Source: Actinophytocola sp.
GTDB taxonomy: Bacteria; Actinomycetota; Actinomycetes; Mycobacteriales; Pseudonocardiaceae
Length of the DNA stretch: 39,082 nt
Assembly (NCBI RefSeq): GCF_009379765.1
Contig: NZ_WHTD01000072.1
Coordinates: forward strand, 1 to 39,082
Direction: 5' to 3'
The notes under the pieces were generated by a model. The model saw nothing but the letters and a program-made list of their open reading frames with translations. It was not told the DNA's origin and ran no database searches. Both the position numbers and the translations under genes were made by a program. Every line of letters starts with the position of its first letter. Position 1 is the stretch's first letter. Shown one piece after another: positions 33,884 to 39,082 of this stretch.

Positions 33884-36563
33884 ATGGATTCGTTCGACTA
33901 CCCGAAGTGGTGGGAGGCGGACGTGGTGCTGTCCGACGGCGGCACCGTCCACTTGAGACCGATCGTGCCGACCGACGCGGACGAGCTGCTCGCCTTCCAC
34001 GGCCGGTTGTCCGAGCGCACCCGCTACCTGCGCTACTTCGGCGCCTACCCGCACATCCCCCCGCGCGACCTCGAGCGGTTCACCACCGTGAACCACCACG
34101 ACCGGGTCGCGTTCATCGCCAAGCTCGGCGACGACATCGTCGCGGTCGCCCGCTACGAGCGCATCGACGGCGGGTCGAGCGCGGAGGTCGCCTTCGTCGT
34201 CGAGGACGCGCACCAGAGCCGCGGCCTCGGCCCGATCCTGCTCGAACACCTCGCCGCCGCCGCGCGGGAGAGTGACATCCGCACGTTCGTCGCCGAGGTG
34301 CTCGCCGAGAACGCCGCCATGCTCGGCGTCTTCCGCGCCGCCGGCTACCAGCTCGCCCGCGAGATGGAGGAAGGCGTCTTCCACCTCGAGTTCGCCATCG
34401 ACCCCACGGAGAAGTCCGTCGCCGTCGCCCGCTCGCGTGAGCAGGCCGCCGAGGCCCGCAGCGTGCACAACCTCCTGCACCCGCGCTCGGTCGCGCTCAT
34501 CGGCGCCTCCGTCGACCCGGACAAGATCGGTTACGCGGTGCTCGGCAACCTGCTGCGCGCCGACTTCGCCGGGCCCGTCTTCCCGGTCAACGCCGAGCGC
34601 CGGTCGGTCCGCGGCGTCCCCGCCTACCCGAGCGTGCTCGACATCCCCGACGACGTCGACCTCGCCGTCGTCGCCGTGCCGGCCTCGAGCATGGACGAGG
34701 TGATGGACGCCTGCCTCGCTAAGGGCGTCAAGGCGCTCGTCGTGATCTCCGCGGGCTTCGGCGAGACGGGCCCGCACGGCGAGAGCGCCGAGCGTCGCCT
34801 CGTCGACGAGGCCCGGGCGCACGGCATGCGCGTGGTCGGCCCCAACGCCCTCGGCGTGATCAACACCGACCCGGAGATCCGGCTCAACGCCACGCTCGCA
34901 CCGCGTATCCCCATGCGTGGCCGGACGGGGTTCTTCTGCCAGTCCGGCGCGCTCGGCACCGCGATCCTCGCCGACGCCGCCGCCCGCGGGCTCGGCCTGT
35001 CCACCTTCGTCTCCGCGGGCAACCGTGCCGATGTCTCCGGCAACGACCTGCTGCAGTACTGGGAGACCGACCCCGCGACCGACGTCGTCCTGCTCTACCT
35101 CGAGTCGTTCGGCAACCCGCGCAAGTTCGCCCGGCTCGCCCGCCGGATCGGCCGGGTCAAGCCGGTCGTGGCGGTGAAGTCCGGCCGCAACGCCGTGCTG
35201 CCGGCACTCGCCGCCACCTCGGTCGAGGTCGACGAGGCGAGCGTCGCGGCGCTCTTCGAGCAGGCCGGTGTCATCCGGGTCGAGTCGATCGCCCAGCTCT
35301 TCGACACCGCGCTGCTGCTCGCCCACCAGCCGCTGCCCCGCGGCGGCCGGGTCGCGATCGTCGGCAACTCCTCGGCCATCGGCGTGCTCGCCGCCGACGC
35401 AGTCCTGGCCCGCGACCTCGAGCTCGCCGGGGCCCCGGTGGACGTCGGCGCGTCGGCCGGACCGCGTCCTCGCCGGCGCGGTCCGCCAGGCGCTCCGAGA
35501 CCCCGACGTCGACTCGCTCGTCGTCGTGTTCGTGCCGCCGTTGACCATCCCCGGCACCGCCTACGCCAGGGCCATCCGCGACGCCGTCGCCGGGATCGAC
35601 GAGAGCAAGCCGATCGTCTCCACGTTCCTCGCCACCGAAGGGATTCCCGCGGAGCTCGCGGTGCCCGGCCCCGGCGGCGCGCCCGGCCGCGGCTCGATCC
35701 CGTCGTACCCGAGCCCCGAGCGTGCCGTGCTCGCCCTCGCCCGGGCCTCCCGATACGCCCGCTGGCGGACCGCGCCGCAGGGTGAGCTGGTCCGCCCGGA
35801 ACACGTGGACGCGGAGACCGCCAGGAGCGTCGTCGACGCCGTTCTGTCCGATGTGGACGGGAAGCTGACCGAGCTGGGGGACGACGACGTCGCGCGGCTC
35901 CTCGACTGCTACGGCATCGACGTCGTGCCCTACCGGACGGTCGGGAGCGCCGACGACGCGGTCGCGGCCGCCACCGCGCTCGGCTTCCCGGTGGCGGTGA
36001 AGGCGACCGGCGAACGGTTCTGGCGCCGCGTGGACCTGGTCGGTGTCCGGCTCGATCTGTCCACTCCGGGCTCCGTGCGCGCCGCGTACGCGGACATGAC
36101 CGACCTGTCCGGCGCGCCGGAGGTCTACGTGCAGCGCATGGCCCGCAAGGGCACCGGCTGCGCCATCGGCGTCCAGGACGACCCGTCGTTCGGCACGCTC
36201 GTGTCCTTCGGGCTCTCCGGCGTGGTCAGCGACCTGCTGGGGGACCGGGCCTATCGGGCCCTGCCGCTCACCGACGTCGATGCCGCCGCGCTGGTCCGCG
36301 CGCCCAAGGCGGCGCCGCTGCTCACCGGCTACCGCGGGAGCGAGCCCGTCGACCTCGACGCGCTCGCCGACCTGGTCATCCGGGTCGCCGCGCTCGCCGA
36401 GGACCTGCCGCGGGTGCGCTGGCTCGCGCTGGAGCCGATCCTGGCCTCGACCGGCGGCGCGCAGGTCGTGCGCTCCAGGGTGAAGCTCGGCCCGCCACCG
36501 TCCCAGCAGGACAGCGGCCCACGCAGGCTGCGGTCGCTGACCGGCACTTTCCTACGAAAGTAG
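33884..36563 (+). pseudogene. Pat-type protein lysine acetyltransferase (GNAT + NDP-forming acyl-CoA synthetase-like), one frameshift
   Basis: From ATG 33884 the first frame encodes a GNAT domain (about 1-175: TRYLRYFGAYPHIPPRDLER, HQSRGLGPILLEHLA), a CoA-binding domain (HPRSVALIGASVDPDKIGYA) and the flavodoxin-like ligase domain (CQSGALGTAILADAAARGLG). Near 35455-35465 it shifts by one base; the second frame continues DRVLAGAVRQALRDPDVDSL through an ATP-grasp domain (GFPVAVKATGERFWRRVDLV, EVYVQRMARKGTGCAIGVQD) to 36563. Rejoined size is ~892 residues, as expected for actinobacterial Pat with N-terminal GNAT. Both halves look well preserved, so a sequence error or very recent mutation is likely. 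Partner of acuC. Confidence 0.85.
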
Positions 36564-36615
36564 GGTTTGCGACGGCGGGTGCAACGCCCGGTGCCACGGG
36601 GCTCGTCCTCTGCAC

Positions 36616-37092
36616 ATGAAACGCCTAGGAACCGTCGTTGGCGCGGGCGTTCTGCTCTTGCTCGCGAGCGCTTGCGCCAACCCGCAAGAGAACCAGGACA
36701 ACGCGGGCGACAGCCGCCCGACCGAGACGTCCGCGCCGGCCGACACGGAACCGGACAAGCAACCGGCACGGACACCACCGTCCGGCGGCGAGAAGGTCTC
36801 CGCCGGCCAGATCGACGCGACGGCGCTGCCCAAGGGCTTTCCGGTGATGGTCTGGACCGAGGGTGACGGCCGCACCGTCGGCGTGGTCGCCCAGGAGGGT
36901 GGCTGTGGCAAGGCCAGCGTGGAGGTGCCGACCCAGTCGGACAGCGAGGTCGTGCTCACCATGATCGAGACCGTGCCGAAGGACCCGAAGCCCTGCACGA
37001 TGGACCTGCGCTACCCGAAGCTCACCACCGAGCTGGACCAGCCGCTGGCCGACCGCAAGCTCGTGCTGAAGAACGTGCAGCGCAAGAGCTAG
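36616..37092 (+). CDS. Putative lipoprotein 1
   Basis: 158 residues, starting MKRLGTVVGAGVLLLLASAC; the lipobox LASAC puts the lipidated Cys at residue 20. A Pro/Thr/Asp-rich tether (21-58) leads to a domain of about 95 residues: SAGQIDATALPKGFPVMVWT, VVAQEGGCGKASVEVPTQ, PCTMDLRYPKLTTELDQPL, ADRKLVL. Two Cys in this domain (in GGCGK and KPCTM) could form a disulfide. It is paralogous to lipoprotein 2. Function unknown; exported to the outer face of the membrane. Confidence 0.9.
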   Translation: MKRLGTVVGAGVLLLLASACANPQENQDNAGDSRPTETSAPADTEPDKQPARTPPSGGEKVSAGQIDATALPKGFPVMVWTEGDGRTVGVVAQEGGCGKASVEVPTQSDSEVVLTMIETVPKDPKPCTMDLRYPKLTTELDQPLADRKLVLKNVQRKS

Positions 37093-37109
37093 ACATCGCT
37101 GCCCCACCT

Positions 37110-37147
37110 GGTGCCCGGTCGCGCCCGCCCCTGTGCGACCGGGCACC
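37110..37147 (+). terminator. Terminator after lipoprotein 1
   Basis: Perfect 13-bp stem GGTGCCCGGTCGC / GCGACCGGGCACC with a 12-nt loop, 17 bp after the stop. It suggests the second lipoprotein has its own transcript. Confidence 0.8.
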
Positions 37148-37191
37148 GCTCCGCGTGCAACCAGCGGCGGGGCGGCTACCGTCCTCACACC

Positions 37192-37767
37192 ATGAGGGCA
37201 CTGTTCATCGCCACCCTGGCCGCGGCCGCCGTGGTAGGCCTCGCCGGCTGCGGGCAGGACGCCGCGCCGGCGGGCGACTCGGCCGGCGCCGCGCCGGACA
37301 CCGCGAGTTCGACGGCGACATCGACCGAGCTCCCGTCGCTGCCGCCGGTCAGCAAGCCGCAGGACCCGCCGGCCCCGAAGCCGACGGAAGGCACCCCGGA
37401 GCCGCCGGTGTCGGTGTCCCCGTCTGGCGTGGTCGTGCCGGAGGGTGTGCGGCAGGTGCCGGCCGGCCAGGTCGACGCCAGTGCGCTGCCGGTCTACTAC
37501 GAGCACCGCGGCGAGGTCTGGGTGTTCGACGACGACTACTCGCTGCAGATGTTCGCCGCGGCCAGCAGCGGCTGCACCGACGCCGAGGCGGTGGTCGTCG
37601 ACCAGTCGGCGAGCGAGGTGCGGATCATGCTGCGCCCGCTGGACCAGCCGCAGGGTGGCCGGCCGGACGGTACGGTGTGCACGGCCGTGATGACGCCGCG
37701 GCCGGTCACGGTCCGGCTGGACGCCCCGCTGGGTGACCGGAAGATCTTCCTGGCCGGCGGGCGCTGA
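37192..37767 (+). CDS. Putative lipoprotein 2, paralogue of lipoprotein 1
   Basis: 191 residues from ATG 37192, MRALFIATLAAAAVVGLAGC, with lipobox LAGC (Cys20). The Pro-rich tether (about 21-85) is longer than in lipoprotein 1. The domain runs VPAGQVDASALPVYYEHRGE, SSGCTDAEAVVVDQSASEV, VCTAVMTPRPVTVRLDAPLG, DRKIFLAGG, aligning with lipoprotein 1 including the two Cys and the final L.DRK.. motif. Codons upstream of 37192 in this frame fall in the terminator and are not coding. Its stop overlaps the start of the repeat array. Confidence 0.9.
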   Translation: MRALFIATLAAAAVVGLAGCGQDAAPAGDSAGAAPDTASSTATSTELPSLPPVSKPQDPPAPKPTEGTPEPPVSVSPSGVVVPEGVRQVPAGQVDASALPVYYEHRGEVWVFDDDYSLQMFAAASSGCTDAEAVVVDQSASEVRIMLRPLDQPQGGRPDGTVCTAVMTPRPVTVRLDAPLGDRKIFLAGGR

Positions 37768-38017
37768 GTGGGCCGCCGGTGTCTGGACTGACGAGCAGCG
37801 GAGCGAGCGAGGGACGAGTGAGTGAGCAGCGCAGGAGGGAAGACATCGGGTGAAGGCCCACTCACCAGCGAGCGAAGCGAGCCAATGACACTGTGGGCCG
37901 CCGGTGTCTGGACTGACGAGCAGCGGAGCGAGTGAGGTACGAGTGAGTGAGCAGCGCAGGAGGGAAGACATCGGGTGAAGGCCCGCTCACCGGCGAGCGG
38001 AGCGAGCCAAATGTCAC
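37768..38017 (+). repeat. Two tandem copies (A, B) of the dispersed ~125-bp repeat
   Basis: Copies 37768-37891 and 37893-38017 begin GTGGGCCGCCGGTGTCTGGA and end in a GACAC or GTCAC tail. They differ at about ten positions. They fill the entire gap between the lipoprotein 2 stop and the fumarase stop. Copy C lies in the LysM gene at 5788-5903. No transposase or long ORF is inside, so it resembles a non-autonomous or REP-like element. Confidence 0.95.
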
Positions 38018-38021
38018 AGCC

Positions 38022-38720
<699 letters not shown>

Positions 38721-38721
38721 C

Positions 38722-39082
38722 ACCCTCAAGGCCGCCAAGCTCGCCTCCGCCCGCTACCTCGACAACCTCCCGCTCGAAGGCAGCCCCGCGGGCCACGCCT
38801 TCCGCGACGTCGACCTCGAGCAGCAAGTGCTCGAGATGACCCGGCAGTTCGGCATCGGCGCGCAGTTCGGCGGGAAGTACTTCTGTCACGACGTCCGCGT
38901 CATCCGGCTCCCCCGGCACGGCGCGTCCTGCCCCGTCGGGCTCGCCGTCTCCTGCTCGGCCGACCGCCAGGCCAAGGCCAAGATCACCGCCGACGGCGTG
39001 TTCATCGAGCAGCTCGAGCGCGACCCCGCGCACTTCCTGCCCGACGTCTCCGACGACGAGCTCACCGACGAGGTCGTGCGCA
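38722..39082 (+). CDS. Class I fumarate hydratase, internal part on the opposite strand (partial)
   Basis: The frame from 38722 reads TLKAAKLASARYLDNLPLEG, then EMTRQFGIGAQFGGKYFCHD, RLPRHGASCPVGLAVSCSAD, and on to ELTDEVVR at the window end. GASCPVG carries an iron-sulfur cluster cysteine. It lacks a start and any N-terminus: sequence before TLKAAK is the inverted other copy. Its last 130 bp duplicate residues also encoded on the minus strand. Confidence 0.85.

Noticed and set aside
33425..35557. A 710-codon open frame on the minus strand across acuC and the Pat gene
   Set aside because: Shadow of the plus-strand genes; compositionally biased and without motifs.

Overview
High-GC actinobacterial DNA, most likely from the order Pseudonocardiales. 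The gene order miaA-dapF-hflX, lexA with a divergent LysM gene, nrdR, and an ideR-type regulator nearby follows the conserved block around lexA/ideR in actinomycetes (compare Mycobacterium tuberculosis Rv2711-Rv2728c). GTG and TTG starts and GC-rich third positions agree. No rRNA, tRNA or CRISPR array was found.

Layout. (1) 1-6340, core block: end of a LigB-like gene, miaA, dapF, hflX, a membrane-anchored secreted protein, then lexA and a divergent ChiZ-like LysM gene with two LexA boxes between them. (2) 6562-11470, ribonucleotide reductase operon: an NrdR-type box, nrdR, a 119-bp tandem duplication that carries two coupled small ORFs, and a class II reductase nrdJ interrupted by a 357-residue LAGLIDADG intein placed directly before a redox cysteine. 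(3) 11471-22214, accessory block: a ferritin-like gene whose ribosome binding site lies in an 18-bp hairpin, four TetR regulators within 4.2 kb with palindromic operators beside dehydrogenase-type partners (two of them frameshifted), an ABC-F ATPase with a three-codon leader ORF and hairpin, and a prolyl oligopeptidase. (4) 22286-23820, gene graveyard: remnants of a flippase-like membrane protein, a methyltransferase and an SDR, then a degenerate minisatellite. (5) 23723-27147: gamma-carbonic-anhydrase-like protein, TrmH-type methylase, adenosine deaminase and an M23-SapA fusion, with an unusual number of rare TTA leucine codons. (6) 27331-37767: DUF4192 protein, ideR-galK-galE, sulfurtransferase, acuC with a Pat-type acetyltransferase (one frameshift), and two paralogous lipoproteins. 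(7) 37768-39082: two copies of a 125-bp dispersed repeat, then class I fumarase fragments in opposite orientations joined as an inverted duplication.

How the parts work together. The lexA/ChiZ pair is an SOS switch linking DNA damage to cell-wall and division control, next to dNTP supply (nrdR/nrdJ). AcuC and Pat form a protein lysine deacetylation/acetylation pair. IdeR heads a reverse-strand run with galK and galE. Several short regulatory designs (coupled small ORFs, a leader ORF, a sequestered ribosome binding site, TTA codons) suggest heavy translational control. The indels may be genuine decay or assembly errors; sequence alone cannot decide.
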